Notes under the pieces: model-generated
Databases searched by the model: none
Seen by the model: the letters and a program-made list of their open reading frames with translations, nothing else
What the model was told of the DNA's origin: nothing
Source: Proteromonas lacertae
Taxonomy: Eukaryota > Sar > Bigyra > Opalinata > Proteromonadidae
DNA length: 64,000 bases
Assembly (NCBI GenBank): GCA_002245135.1
Contig: NGBS01000588.1
Location: forward strand, 1-64,000
Direction: 5' to 3'
Position numbers and translations under genes: made by a program
Part shown: positions 35,801-49,735 of the stretch, one piece after another
How the letters are laid out: every line of letters starts with the position of its first letter
Numbering within the stretch: the first letter of the stretch is position 1

Positions 35801-38542
35801 TGGAACAAGATGTATTTGAACATATTCAATATATATGCAAGGAAGTATTTGATTATTGTAGTAGCGATAATAGAGAAATTACTTTCCAACAGTTTGCTGA
35901 TTGGTATAATAATGAAGGTAATAAAGATATTCCATGGTTAGAATTATTAGATTTAAAGAAATGGCCTGATATGGAGGTAGAAAGACAACAACAACAACCA
36001 CAACAACAACCACAACAACAATATATGAATCAATATTCTAATCAACAACAAGCAGGTTCATCTCCAATCTATACATTCATATTAAACAGTAATAAAGATC
36101 AATTATTAATCTATCCTGAAGATATTAACCAATTATCAAGCTTCTTAGAAGGTACAGAATTATACACATACAATGCTGAAGATTTGCAAGATAAGATATG
36201 CAGATGTTCAACTGATAGAAATATAAGAAAAGAAGAATATTTCTTCTATTTACCTGAAATATGTGTAAGATTACCAGAAAGTAGTAAAGAAAAGAGAAAT
36301 ATTATATACTATTTAACAAGAATATTCTATATGTTTGATCGAAATGATAATGATATCATTGAGATATTTGAATTAGCTGCATCCTTCTCATTATTCGCTA
36401 AAGGTAATAAATCTGATAAATTAGCAGCTGCATTTGATTTATTCCAACCAGAAGAAACAAACAATTCTATTGAATATAAACAATTATATCATTACATATA
36501 CAGTTTAATAGCTCCACTATTAGCATTCAATTACACTTACATCAATGAAGAATGTAGTACTTTAAGAAAAGTTGCTGAAAATACAGCTTCAGAAATAACT
36601 AAATCAGTTTATGAAGTAAATAATAAAGATAAATCTCAATTAATCTCTTTCACTGATTTCGCTAATTGGTATAGTATCTCTGGATTAACAATAGCTCCAT
36701 GGTTAGAATTATTAGATTTAAAGAAATGGCCTGTTTCTATTGAAGATATAATGAAAGAAGAAGAATCTGGAGATGGTATAGATAATGATAATGATGATGA
36801 CAATAATAATAATAATAATATATCCAATATGCCACCAGCACCATCTGCATCATCTTATTCACAACCATTATTACCAGCAGTACCTCCACAAACACCAGTT
36901 ATTACATGTCAAACTACAGATCGAAATGGTATTACTTATAGTTTCACATTAATCGCTGAAGATGCTCAAGCTCATGATTTATTATTGACTGAGAGTGGAA
37001 TAGCTGAGAATAGTGTTGATAATGTGAAGGAATGTTTCCAACATATATTAGGTAATAATACATCAGTTACACTAGATCAATTCTTGGAGATTATCGATCA
37101 ATTAGCGCCAGAATCAAAAGGTGAATATTTAGAAGGAACAATGATCCAATTATTCCACTTATTAGCTGGCAATAATGTAGATCAACTAGAAAGATCAATC
37201 TTAGAATCAGCTATTATGCCATTAGTGAAAGGTAAAAAGACTGATAAATTAGTATATGCATTTACTACATTTACTCATGATATTAACAACATGGTACTAC
37301 CCAGTGATATGTTCAAATTATACTTATCATCATTATTAGCTGGTATTATAGTAGTTAAAACACAACCACCCTCTTTTGTAGATATTAATAATATATGTCA
37401 AGCTGTGATTGATAGAATATTATTAGATATTCATAAACCTTTTGATAATAGTATGATTGACTTTGAAGAATTTGCTAATTGGTACAGTGAAGGTGGTTTT
37501 AATGTGATTCCATGGTTAGAATTATTAGATACAAATAAATGGCCAAGATATGAGAAAGAGAATAATACTTCATATAATAATAATAATAATAGTGGAATAG
37601 AATATAGACAATCTATGAATAAGAATAAGAATTCATCTATATTGACCAATGATGATGATGATGATGATGAAGACAATGAACCAGTAAATAGAAGTAATTT
37701 ATCATCACATTCCAAACACTCTCAAACTGATTTTAGACAATCATTACAACAACAATTGAGAGATGTTGATAATGCTGATGATGAAAGAGAGAATAACGAA
37801 GAAGAAGATAGATAATAATAATAATAATGATGATGAAGAAGAAGATGATGATGATGGTTCAGATGCATTCATCTTAAATGGAACATATGAATTAGATATA
37901 AATCAACATGATTGTTTATATTTAAAGAACCTATTAGATTTATCAAAATTACAGAGATATTCACCTCGTGATATTCATGATACTTTCTTAGGTAAATCAG
38001 AAGATGGAAAAATCACTAAAGAACAATTTGATGATTCATTAAAAGCATTAATACCAAGCTCAAACCTTTCAGTCCGTGAACAAACCTATTTGAACAATGC
38101 TTTAAGTCAGTTATACTATGTATTTGTTACAACCAATGAAAATGAAGGAAAATCAATTCCCGTTGAATGTATTTCCACTGCAATTAGTTTATTATCTAAA
38201 GGAAACAAGAGTTCCAAATTATCTGAAGCATTCTACCAATACACCATCAATGATAAAGTATCCAAGAGAGATTTAAGTCAATTCTTATATTCATTTTTAA
38301 TTGCTATTTGTATGATGGATGAAGATGCTTCTAAGAACTGTAAGATAGTTATTCATTGCAGACAAGAATGCGATTCAATTGTTCAACAAATTTACCAACA
38401 GAAGAACCTTGATGATAGTACATTATTGACATTTGAAGATTTTGCTAATTGGTATTCTAATGAAGGTGGCGATGGTGTTGCTCCTTGGATAGAATTGTTA
38501 GATCTTTCAAAATGGCCATTCACAGTATTATCTGAACAGTAA
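32824..38542 (+). CDS. Giant seven-module EF-hand-type protein
   Basis: ATG 32824, one intron (32966-33006), then nearly intronless to 38542, encoding about 1,890 residues. Seven modules of about 230-280 residues each end in F-x-(D/N)-WY-x6-PW(L/I)E(L/F)-(L/M)D-x2-KWP: near 33560, 34360, 35150, 35900, 36660, 37470 and 38430. Inside each, a helix-loop-helix pair of NCS/calcineurin-B style is followed by an (S/A)xSLF-x-KG-x-K-S-(D/E)-KL segment. Most calcium loops are degenerate; DRNDNDIIEIFE (about 36340) and DSNNDKLISRRE (about 34145) keep ligands at positions 1, 3, 5 and 12. Linkers are poly-Asn, Gln or Asp. Two one-base breaks need bridging: near 34027 (extra G in GAAGGC) and near 37811 in a linker. 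A calcium-responsive scaffold is inferred. Confidence 0.7.
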
Positions 38543-38776
38543 GAATGAGAAAATATTCATCCTCCTACTATTACGTTTAAAAAAAATCTATTATTGTATT
38601 ATGATTATTACTTTCCTTTTTTAGAGTTTTTTTATTTTGTTGGGGTAAAAGAAATTTATTTGAAAAATGAAACGAACAAATTATTTTGAAATACCCATTT
38701 TCAGTTATTCGTTTTTTATTTTTTTCATTTTTTCTCTTAATATACACTATATATTAAATTAATATAATATTGTCCA

Positions 38777-41700
38777 ATGTTAGGAACTATTCCAGGTGAT
38801 ATTGCATCTGTATTTATTTTGTTAATTTACATAAATAGGTTTCTTTACGTAAACAGCTGGTAGAAACTCTTCCAGGGAAGAATGAGCCAGTTAGAAATAT
38901 GGTAACAGTATTTTTATATTCATATTCATATATGTTTATATTTTAGGGTGAATCAATAGAAAACAGCTATGCATCAGTATTAATAGTACTATTATGTCTT
39001 TCTAGTTGACATTATCGAAATGGACTCTTCGCTTTAAATCTATTAATAAAGTTATGACAACAATGACAGTATTTAATTCTATATAATAATCAATAATAGT
39101 TAAAACAATTTGAAAAAGACTATCTCAAAGCAGTAGCAAGAATATATTCCAATATATACAGATTTAATTCAATAATCTTCTCAATCCAACTAATAGCAAC
39201 ATTGGTTATGTATTTAATATCCTTTTTTTTAAAAATAATATAATGTATATAAAACAAAATACAATTTCTTTAATTCAATATTTTTACTTTTTCTTCGATA
39301 TTGAAATCAAAGATTCTATTGCTATAATTCCATCAATAGTAGTGGCATTAATCACAATCGCATTTTCATTCACCAAATATTATAATAACAATGCATGGTT
39401 AATACTGCTATTAGCTGCTTTATTAGGATTAGCTGGAGCAGTATCAAATTATTTTATTGATACAAAAGCTATATCTTTTGATATTTTATTTTTATTAATG
39501 TATATAATTATATTATTATAATAAAATAGTGTAATTTCATCACCAATTCGATTCAAATTCATGCCTTTTCTCACCATTATCATATTCTTAGCATCCTATG
39601 TATCATACACTATAGATAATGAATATACATGGGAAGAAAAAGTGTTTATTGCTACAACTTATATATTACTAATTATCTATATGAATGTTGTTTCCTATTT
39701 CAGAGAAAGGACTTTAAGATCGAATGTAATTGCTGATAAGATATTACAAGCACAACAAAAATCAGTTGAAACGGAAAGAGAGAATTCTGAATATATTTTA
39801 CACTCTATTCTTCCAACACCAATTATAAACGCTTTAAAAAATGGAGAAAAAGTTGGTCCAGAAAAATACACCCAAGTAACCGTTATGTTTGTAGATATAT
39901 TTGAATTTAGTGTAATATCTAAGCGTTTAACTCCTAAAGAGGTTGTGTTTTTATTGAATTTAATATATTCAGTGTATGATCGTTTAACTGATATACATAA
40001 TGTATATAAAGTAGAAACAGTAAGTCAAGTATATATGGCAGTAGTAGGAGCTCCAATACGAATGAGAAATCATGCAAATTTAGCCGCCAATTTAGCACTA
40101 TCCATGATAGATGCATTACCTAAAATACGAAGTGATTATGAATTTTTAACAGGTATAACTGATATGGATATTAATATAAGAATTGGTCTTAATAGTGGAC
40201 CAATAGTTGCAGGTATTGTCGGTATAAAGAATCCAAGGTACAAACTATTTGGTGATACCGTTAACACATCTTCAAGAATGGAAAGTACTTGTTTACCCAA
40301 TCATATTCAAGTTACACATTCAACTTATACATTGTTACAGAAAGACTATATATTTGAAGCAAGAGGACAGATTGCAGTGAAAGGTAAAGGTTTAATGAGA
40401 ACCTATTTATTACAAGGATATGTATATATTTTATATATTTATATATTTATATATAATAGAAAGAAGATTATGAACCATCATCAATACCTATTTATATTGA
40501 TGAAAAAGGCAATCCACTGTCAGAAGCAATGGTTGCTGAAGTATCCATCAAGAATTCATTTGTTCCACCTGATTTCTTAACCACCTTTATGCAGAATAAG
40601 AAAGAACGAGAATTTGATCCATATGAAATTACATATGATAATTTAAAAGATACTTTGAAAGAAGTAATGAATGAAAATAGATCTGATCCTGATAAATCCT
40701 TCTTAATCGTTCCAATTAAGAAAGCGTGTAGTAAAATTGACCAATCACATCTCTTCCAACGACAGAAATTAAGTCATCCCAATAAAACCATTGAACAAGA
40801 AGTTAAAATGAATCCAGAAGAATCAGAAGCTAAAGAAATTAGAAATATTATTGATAATATAGTAAAAAGTGATAAAATGAATGTAATAAATTCAAGTAAT
40901 ACTTCATCCACTATTGTATCAGGTGAAGATCAAAGAAAGTCAACAGTGCATAGAATTAGTAGAAAAACATCAAAAGTAAGTACAGGAAGTAATCAACCAC
41001 TTAAAGTTGCAATTAAACCACAACCAGCTGGTGTTGCTAGTAGAAGAATGTCAATAAAAACATTAAATAATACACGAAGTGTCAGTAGAGCAGCTGCTAA
41101 TAGATTATTATCTTCACAAACTACATCTGCAGTGAGAAAGTCTACAAATGCGAATAACAACAATCCTTCATTAAGATCTCAACAATCCATAAGAAAACCA
41201 ACTATGCCGTTGAAGAAACAGAAAACCCTAGCAATTTCATTGGCTAATAATGATGAAGGAAATCAACCATTTGAATTGAAAGATGAAACTGAAAATGAAA
41301 CAACTATTGATGTATATATATATATATATATTATATAGTTTTTATAAAGTTATTATTATTTATATAGTTATCTTATTTAACTCGTGAGAATAATAGTTAT
41401 TTCAAAGAAATATGTGGTTGTTGTTTTAAAAACAAAACCAATAAAATCTTACCAAAAGAATTGAGTGATGAATTAGAACATTTTAATCAATTAATAAGTG
41501 AAGGACAATCCAAGTTATTCTACATATTCACATTTATCTATTTAGTTTATTCTATTTTATTGATTTTCCTTGAAAAGGTGAATGGTTATTATAAGATAGC
41601 ATGTTATATACTTCGTTTTTTAGCTCCAATAGCAGTATTATGCATTTTATCCTATAATCACTTTAAACCAATTGAAATGCTAACTTTAAAAAGAAAAATG

Positions 41701-42762
41701 TATTTACAAATAATTACAATTTCATGTTTTGCTATTTCAATGTTATTTGGAACAATAGCAAATGGTGGAAATAGAGAGTTTAAATCATTATTTTTCTTAG
41801 TTTATTCTTCATTAGCTTCTATACCTTACAAAGTGAGATTATTATTTTTTGCTTTATATTTTGGAATTGATAATGGAATGTATATTATCTTCCATCATGA
41901 TGGAAATGATTATAAATATTTAATATTTGAAATAGTGTTTGATTTGTGTATTTATATATGTCAATTTTATATGATCAATGAAGAAGAATATTGGTTATTC
42001 AAAAAATTCACCTCTCAAAAGGAAATGTTACATACACAAAAGATATTAGAAATTGAAAGAAAAAGAGCTGATGATTTACTTAGTAATTTACTTCCACCAA
42101 CTATTGCTGCACAATTGAAAAGAGGAGTAAGAGTTGCAGATTCATTTAATGAAGTGACAATATTATTTTCTGATTTGAAAGGGTTTACTGATTTTTCTTC
42201 AACTGTTACACCATCTGAGTTAGTTACATTTTTAAATGCTATGTATGTAGAATTTGATAAAATATTGGTAGCGCATGGCTTATATAAAGTTGAGATTATT
42301 GGTGATGCTTATTTTGCTGTAGCTGGCTGCCCAATCTATCAAGAAGATCATGCAATTCGTGTAGCTTCAGCTGGTCAATGTTTTATTGAAATTATCCCAA
42401 TTATCTGTAAAAGATTAGGTGTTGAAATCTTTATAAGAGTTGGTATGCATACTGGACCAACAGTAGCTGGTGTAGTAGGCATTAAAGATCCAAGATATCA
42501 TTTATTCGGTGATTCTGTTGTTTTAGCTGAAGAAATGGAATCTGGTGGTTTTCCAGGTAAAGTACATTGCAGTGATATTAGTTACAATAAATTAAAGAAT
42601 GATTTTACATGTACACCAAGAGGTTTTAGTGATACTAGTCATGGGAAGATTCGTACTTATTTTGTGGAGCAAGATTGTTCAGGTTGTACTTACCCTTACA
42701 GAATTAAAGTTACTTCATTACCAAAACCTGTTCATAGAAAGAGAAAATTGTCAAAAATATAA
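38777..42762 (+). CDS. Two-domain membrane class III nucleotide cyclase (guanylate-cyclase type)
   Basis: ATG 38777; several short introns. Layout: about six membrane helices, cyclase domain 1 (VTVMFVDIFEFS...RYKLFGDTVNTSSRMES), a basic Ser/Asn linker, an intron at about 41313, about six more helices (LFYIFTFIYLVYSILLIF...), and cyclase domain 2 (VTILFSDLKGFTDF...RYHLFGDSVVLAEEMES). Each catalytic domain follows a short signalling helix ending in (I/L)LP(T/P)xI. Both keep Glu in YKVE, the guanine-selecting position of guanylate cyclases. Domain 1 has lost the second metal Asp (VSQVYM) but keeps Asn/Arg; domain 2 keeps both Asp (FSDL, IGDAYF) but lost Asn/Arg. A T8 run near 39230 leaves one junction uncertain (intron or missing base). 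A two-gene reading is possible but the 41313 junction is in frame. Confidence 0.75.
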
Positions 42763-43383
42763 AATATAATGTATAATGTATTTTTAATTAATTTATTTAT
42801 TATCAATATATGATTATTCTTCTGATTTTGGGAAATTCAGTTAATCTATGTAAATAGTAATATATTTGATATATATTTAAATATTTAGAAAATTTCTATA
42901 TATTAGCTTTAATAAAGAAAACGGAGTAAATACAAAAAACATCAATATAGGTTCTCCTGCGCAAAAGATATAAATTATTATCTATAAAATTTGGGGGAAG
43001 AATCATAAAAGCAAATATCAGATATATTATAAATAAACATACAAAAATGGTTGTAATAATAATCTGCTATTTTATAGGCATCATCAATCACTTTTCTTTG
43101 ATATATTTTGATACTATAACTGTTTAACACCCTTTGCTCTTTGATTTACCCACTTTTAACCATTTTTAGGAATTTAATAAAATCCATTTTAATTTTCTGT
43201 AAAGCATTGTTCATAATCGGAAAAACTCAAATTCATACTTCATTTATTCTATTTATCACTAGAATATTAAAAATGCAAAAAATAGAATTTTGGTGCTTCA
43301 AAACAGAACCAATTATTTACGCATACCAATTTTTTCAAAAATATAAACACGCTCTGAAACGGCTATAAATCTCATAATTGTAT
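42763..43383. other. Intergenic, no gene supported
   Basis: A 75-codon frame at 43141-43368 lies here, but it has no recognised motif, no exon partners and a composition like the spacer. I do not call it. The stretch must include the promoter of the PA14/PIG surface-protein gene. Confidence 0.4.
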
Positions 43384-46300
43384 ATGATAAAAATAATCAT
43401 CATAGCCTGTATATTATTTTAATATTATTTGTAGTTTTGATAATTACTACTTCTACTGCACAGAGTGATTTCAGTTATACAGTCCAAAACCCAGAATATG
43501 TAGTTGGAAGAGCAATTGAGAAGAATACTCCTCAAATTGAAGTATCTGGAGGTGCATTTGAAGTGAAGCCAGCTTTCAGTAGAGGCTTATCTTTGAATCC
43601 AGAAACTGGTGAGATAAGTGGAAGTCCAGTTGAAGAATATCAAGGTGAATTTACTGTTACTTATACGATGCCTGATCAGACTGTAATGAAATCTACATTA
43701 AATATCAAAAGTATAAGTTTATTTTTAAAATTTTTATAGTTTTTGATATTCCTAAGGTAATAACATGTGGAATAACAACATTAAATGTTGGTGTTATAGT
43801 AACTGATTCTTTTAGATGTAAAAGTGATAAGATGGTAACTGGGTGGTCAATTAGCTTTGAACCAGAAGGATCTTATAATGTAGCAATAACAAATGATGGA
43901 ATATTACAATTCAATAATTATGATCCAATAGAAAGATTAACGTATAATTCATTGTGTAATTTATAAATAGAATAAATATAAAAGCTAGTAATCCAGCTAG
44001 TGAAAATGTAACACCAATTCAAATAATTGTATCAAAAATAGCCTTTGAATATAAAACTGGTTTAAATATTGCTGTTGATGATGTTGGCTATATTTTATGT
44101 GGAAATGCTGAGGATATAGAATATATATATTCAAGTATTAACACAGTAATTAATAATCTTGATGGATTAGAAGTGGATAATGCATATAATGTTTGGGATG
44201 AAAAATTGGGTGGATTTTTATCATCTAATAAAGTTGATGCTTGGAATTTCACTATTGAAGCATTGCTAAATGTAGATGTAGATGGTGAATATACATTTGT
44301 TACAAATTCTGATTTTGCATCCTATGAAGTGTATATTGACGATGTAGTAGTGTTTAAATCAGATAAATATGAAGATGAATATAGTTGGGGAATTTATTAT
44401 GGAAGCTGTAGCAAATGGGATAAATCTGAAAAAGAACATATTGTGTCATTGACATCAGGATACAGAAGATTTAAAATAATAGGACATTATAGTACTGAAC
44501 AAGAAGAATGTGACGATGAATATTATTGTGACAGTGTATATGGTGTTACTTATCAACTAAAATTCAGATGGATAAAACCTGGAACGACAAATGAAGTTTC
44601 AATTCCATTTTATCAAGCAAAAACATCATATGATCCTGTTTCATTTTTATCATTTGATAGTGATTATTATACTGTGCCACTATCTACAGATTTTGAAATT
44701 GCATTCAAATTAGGTAAAGGAAAAGCAACAGAATGTGTTGGAGTAGATTCTTTTACTGTTGATCTAGACAATAATATTTTGAAAGGAAATATCAATTTAG
44801 AAAAAGAAATTATGATAAATATGTATTGCAAAACAAGTTCATCAACAACAAATACTGTTTCTATTTCAATTAATGTGATTAATAAATATGTAAAAGGAAT
44901 TGTTGGATATTATTTAAAATCTAATAAATTTGATTCAAGTTGTTCAAAACCATATATTCCATCTACAGAAAATGTGAATATTGAAATAATTCGATTAGAA
45001 GAAGGAATAAATCATCCATATTCATCAGAAGTGAGTGTTTGGAATGGCTTAACTCCAAATTTCGCAAATGAATTTGGAGTAAATTGGGAAGGATATCTTA
45101 AACTTGATGATAATGATAGTTATTCATTCAACTTAACATCTGTATATGGATCATGGTTATATATTGATGATATGGAAATAATAAATCACAAAGGAGTTCA
45201 TGAATGGACTTCAATAACAAAAACTGTAAAATTAGAAGTTGGTTGTCACACCATTAGAGTGAATTACATGAAAAATCTTGGTGAAAGTGGAATAGAATTG
45301 AGAATGAAGAAAGGTGAAAATGATGAATATAAAGAATTGAATGATAATTTATTCTTTATTCCAAGAGGTGATTTTGAATATTTAACTAGTTATGCTGTGT
45401 ATATAAAAGATAAACAAATCGATAATAATATACCTCGAATGAATGGTGGAGGATTACTTAGTGAATGTAAATCAGATCCAACTTTACCGCCTGGTTTAGA
45501 AATCACATCTGATTGCACAATTCGAGGAACTCCTACTTCAATATCTGATAAACATTCTTATGTAATAAATGGTAAATTAAATAATGATAAAACAGTAACC
45601 GCTACAATTCAGATAAGTGTAATAGATAGTGTAACTCCAACAGGTATTCATCTAATCGATTTAGATAATATTGGTGTAATATACACTGATGTTCTAAACT
45701 TGTTTATAGGTAATCTGACTCATTTATCAATCGAAGTTGAAAGTGGTTATGTATTATATTATGAGTTTGAAAGAACTCCTGAAGGATTCAATTTAAACAA
45801 ATTAACAGGTAGTTTAACAATAATTAGTCGAGATTTTTTATCCAATTTTGAATTAATAATAAAGGCATATTATGATGGAAGTAAAACTCCAATCTCTAAA
45901 ACAATCAAAGTGAATGTAACAAAAGGTTGTATAGGAGAGAATGAAGAAAATGTATTTTTCCAATTAGATGGTGATATAGATCCAAAGGAGAGAGAATTTG
46001 AATATCAATTTAGAGATATGAATAGTAATTATTTAACTAATAGAATATTTATACCTGGTGGACCATTTCCATTATATTCTGAATCACTTTGTTTAGTTCC
46101 TGGAGATTATAAATTATACACAAAAGATTACTCGTACTTATCTAAAGGTATGAATTATATATCAATTTATTCAAATGGTAAATTAGTAGATAGTTTAGAA
46201 TTGCAAAATAGTAAATCAAAATTATTCACATTTTCAACAGCAATTAAAGGACCAACTTTAGAGTATGGAGATATAAAAACAGAATATTATTTGAATGATA

Positions 46301-49300
46301 TAATAGAATTAATTCCTGAAACAAAATTTCTTGATTATTGTGAAATATCACCAGAATTACCATCTTGTCTAAGTTTCAATACTTCATCATGTGCAATAAT
46401 TGGAAAAGTGAACGAAACCGTTCCACAAACCAGATATACAATTATAGCTAGTGGAAGATATTTGAAAACAATTGAACATATAAATCTTACATTATATGGT
46501 GAAACAGTAGTTAGTATGTGTAACAAACAGAATAAAGCTCTAATAACTGTATATTTAAATGCAAAAGAAGGATACTATAATCCAAGTAATTTTATATATG
46601 ATCTTTATAAGACTTCTGAATATGAATTTGACAATAAAACAGCATTAATTTCATTAAAAGGATTCAGTGAGAAATGGGATAAAGGTAATGAATATTACTA
46701 TCATTATTGTTTAGATGAAAATGAATATACTTCCGAATATGATAATACTGAATATACTTATGATAAATTAGATAAGAAATATTTTGATATTTCAGTGAAT
46801 GGTATTCCTGTTACAAGAAAGGTTGAAGATGGAAGTGATAGTTTCAGTAGTATTACAGATTATAATTACTCAACAGAATGGGAATATTCAAGTCAATATG
46901 AGAAAGGATGGGATGAGATCGGAAGAGCCAGTGCTTCATGGAAGAAATCTAAATTATCAGATATTGAAAATAAATCTGGAAATGTGATGTATATCCGAAA
47001 GATAGATTCATTTAGTAGTCTTGATAAATATAGTGCATTTGCGTTAAAAGTAAGTTATATAAGCGGAATAATAATAAAAGTGAATGGAAAACAAATCTTT
47101 CGAAATAATTTGCCTGATGGTGAAATATCTCCAGATACAAAAGCTAATAATCGATTTGATGAATTGAGAGATGAAGTTTTTTTATTACCATTAGATTGGT
47201 TAGAAGAAGAAAGAGTGATAATAACTATCGAATTACATAAATTTGAAAATGAGAATAAATTCCCTCAAGTAAGTTCTTCGCTATTGAAGATATTAGGAAG
47301 TAAAGAAGAATGTTTAATATTGAATAAATATGCAAATCCAATAACAGAGACAAATACAACAGGTAATCCTGGCTTTGAAATAAGATATGGATTTGATGAA
47401 AATTCAAATTCCAACAGTCACACTACTTTGGGTTGGGCAATAATGAGATTTAAAGATGGATTTCATTCATACTTTAATCAGTTCAGTATTCATATAGAAG
47501 ACTTTGGAAAACTATCCTGAAGCTTTTTCAGTAGAAGGATATGATAATGATAAAGAATGGAATAAAATAGTGGAATATGAAGGTGTAACATTCCCAGCTG
47601 ATTTAAAGAAAGTATTTACAAACTACAATATGTCAAAAGATATATTCAGCAATAAGAGTAAATATTATTAAGAATAGTGATGATAGTTTAGAAAAAATAC
47701 GAGTTGGTTTAATTGATTTTAATTTTCATTTATGTCCATTCAGATATTGTAAACCATTAGATAATCTTCTTCCTGAAACTCCAACTGGAACTGAAGTGAA
47801 AGTTGGATGTAAGAATCCATCTTTACCAGGAGAAAGAACATTCTATTGTGGAAATGATAAAAAATGGGAAGAAAAGAATTCAACTTGTGATGAAGAACCC
47901 TCAGTGACATTCCAAGAAACCGAATATACATTCAAAGCAGGAACTCGTTATAGAGAAGTAAGTCTATTTAAAGTGAGTGGAAATAATATCAGTTATTCAA
48001 TGAATCCAACAATCGATGGGTTAGAATTAAACAGAACAACAGGATTAATATCTGGAAGACCATATAAAGAACAAGAGGAAGAAGTGATAAAATTCGAATT
48101 TATGAATCATGTGTCAATAAATCCAGTTGTAATCGAAATAAAAATAAGAGTATTGCCATCAGAAAAACCAATATTGATTTGGGTGAATGATTCTATTATA
48201 TTAGAAGCAGGAACAGAATATAAAGATTTAAGATTATTTTATGTAACTGGATTAAATATAACATATACAGTTGATGAATTACCAATGGGTTTAGAATTAG
48301 ATAGTGAAAGTGGTTTATTAAGTGGAATAATTTATGAAGAAAGTTCAATGAAATGTTTAGTAACAGCAAAGAATAAATATGAAACAGAATTTTCAATGAT
48401 AATAAATGTGAAATTACCAATAAAACCAATAAATATAAAATATGATAAAGAAGTGAAAATGATATTTGGAAAGAATCATACCTCAGTACAACCATATGAA
48501 TGTATTGCTAAAACCATTTTATATTCAATTGATCCCTCATTACCAGAAGGATTAGAATTTGATGTAAATAGTGGAATGATAAGTGGAAAAGTGATTATAG
48601 AACCACCAAGTAGTTACGATTATACAATCAAATGTTATAATGATGCTGGAGAAATATCCAATCCAATCACAATAAAAATCGAAGAATCAATTGAACCTAT
48701 CATCATTTCACATATTAATAATATAACAATAGAAGGTGGAATAGAATATAAAGAAGTCAAATTAGGTCGAGTAACAGGAAGGAATTTATTATATAAAATA
48801 ACTCCATATTTACCATATGAAACATTAAAACTGGATAGTTCGAATGGAATGTTGAGTGGTTACATAACAGAAAAGTTTGATCCAATAGAATTAACAATGA
48901 CTATAAGTGGAAGTGGTAAACAAGTTCATTATTCATTCATAATGAGTTCTTTAATTCATGATTATCCAGTAATAGTTGAATCATCCAAAATATCAAATGC
49001 TACATTTGATTTTAGTAAACCAGTGAAGAGTTTCTATTTCTTTAAAGTAGTCGGAACAAATATTTATATAACAGTAGAACCAAAATTACCTGAAGGTTTG
49101 ACATTAGTTCCAGAAACAGGTGAAATATATGGAAGTGTATTAGAATATGTATCTGAAACAAGATACACATTTACAATACAAAATCCTCCATCTCCAATAA
49201 ATGAAACAATCGAAGTAATAATTGGATTTAAAGCTGTTTATTGTGAATCTGATTCTGGTTTTTCAAGAACACCAGCTGAGAGAGGAGGAAAAGAAGTGTC

Positions 49301-49628
49301 AATAAAGTGTGGAGGAGCTAATAGTGGAATGAAAAGAAGAAAATGTTTATTAACTGATGATAATAAGGCAGTTTGGAGTATGATAGATGATAGTGAATGT
49401 TCTATGAGTAATGGAGCAATAGCAGGAATAGCTGTTGGATCAGTTGCAGTTGGATTAATAATAATAATTTTAATAGTATTCTTCTTATTAAGAACAGGAA
49501 TGTTCCGAAGAAGAGCTAGATCGACTTCCACAGTTAGAAGTCATACATTGCACAAGATAATTGTAGATGCACCAGAAAGCACAACACCTCAAGAAGGTAA
49601 AAAAGTAAAAGAAGGAATTCAGGTTTAA
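43384..49628 (+). CDS. Large cell-surface protein with PA14-like and PIG (cadherin-like/Ig-like) domains, signal peptide and C-terminal membrane anchor
   Basis: The start is ATG 43384. A 26-nt intron (43409-43434) splits a signal peptide, MIKIIIIA|FLIITTSTAQ. Then comes a PIG-type repeat (FSRGLSLNPETGEISGSP), two PA14-like domains (about 44180-44600; about 45000-45330 with WEGYLKLDDNDSYSFNLTS...GSWLYIDD), and many He_PIG repeats of the form LPxGLxLxxxxGxIxGxP up to about 49200. A Cys-rich CCP/sushi-like piece (VGCKNPSLPGERTFYC) lies near 47810. The end is GAIAGIAVGSVAVGLIIIIL, a stop-transfer RRRAR, and a 40-residue cytoplasmic tail. Introns also lie at about 43940 (29 nt) and 47652 (34 nt). 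One frame break remains near 47500 (T3 run). PA14 domains often bind glycans; an adhesin or recognition receptor is inferred. Confidence 0.75.
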
Positions 49629-49735
49629 TCTATATCTTCATATATACTGACTTTCAAGTATTCAATATCTGTGTTTTATATAATCAACTAAACAAACACA
49701 CAAATAAAAAATAAAAACATTTGTTTAAATATAGA

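Noticed and set aside
43141-43368. 75-codon open frame between the cyclase and the PA14 gene
   Set aside because: No motif, no plausible introns, composition like the surrounding spacer; such frames are expected by chance.
47640-47700. Second frame break in the PA14/PIG gene
   Set aside because: A 34-nt GTAAAT...TTTAG intron in phase 1 joins DIFSNK to KKIRVGLIDF.
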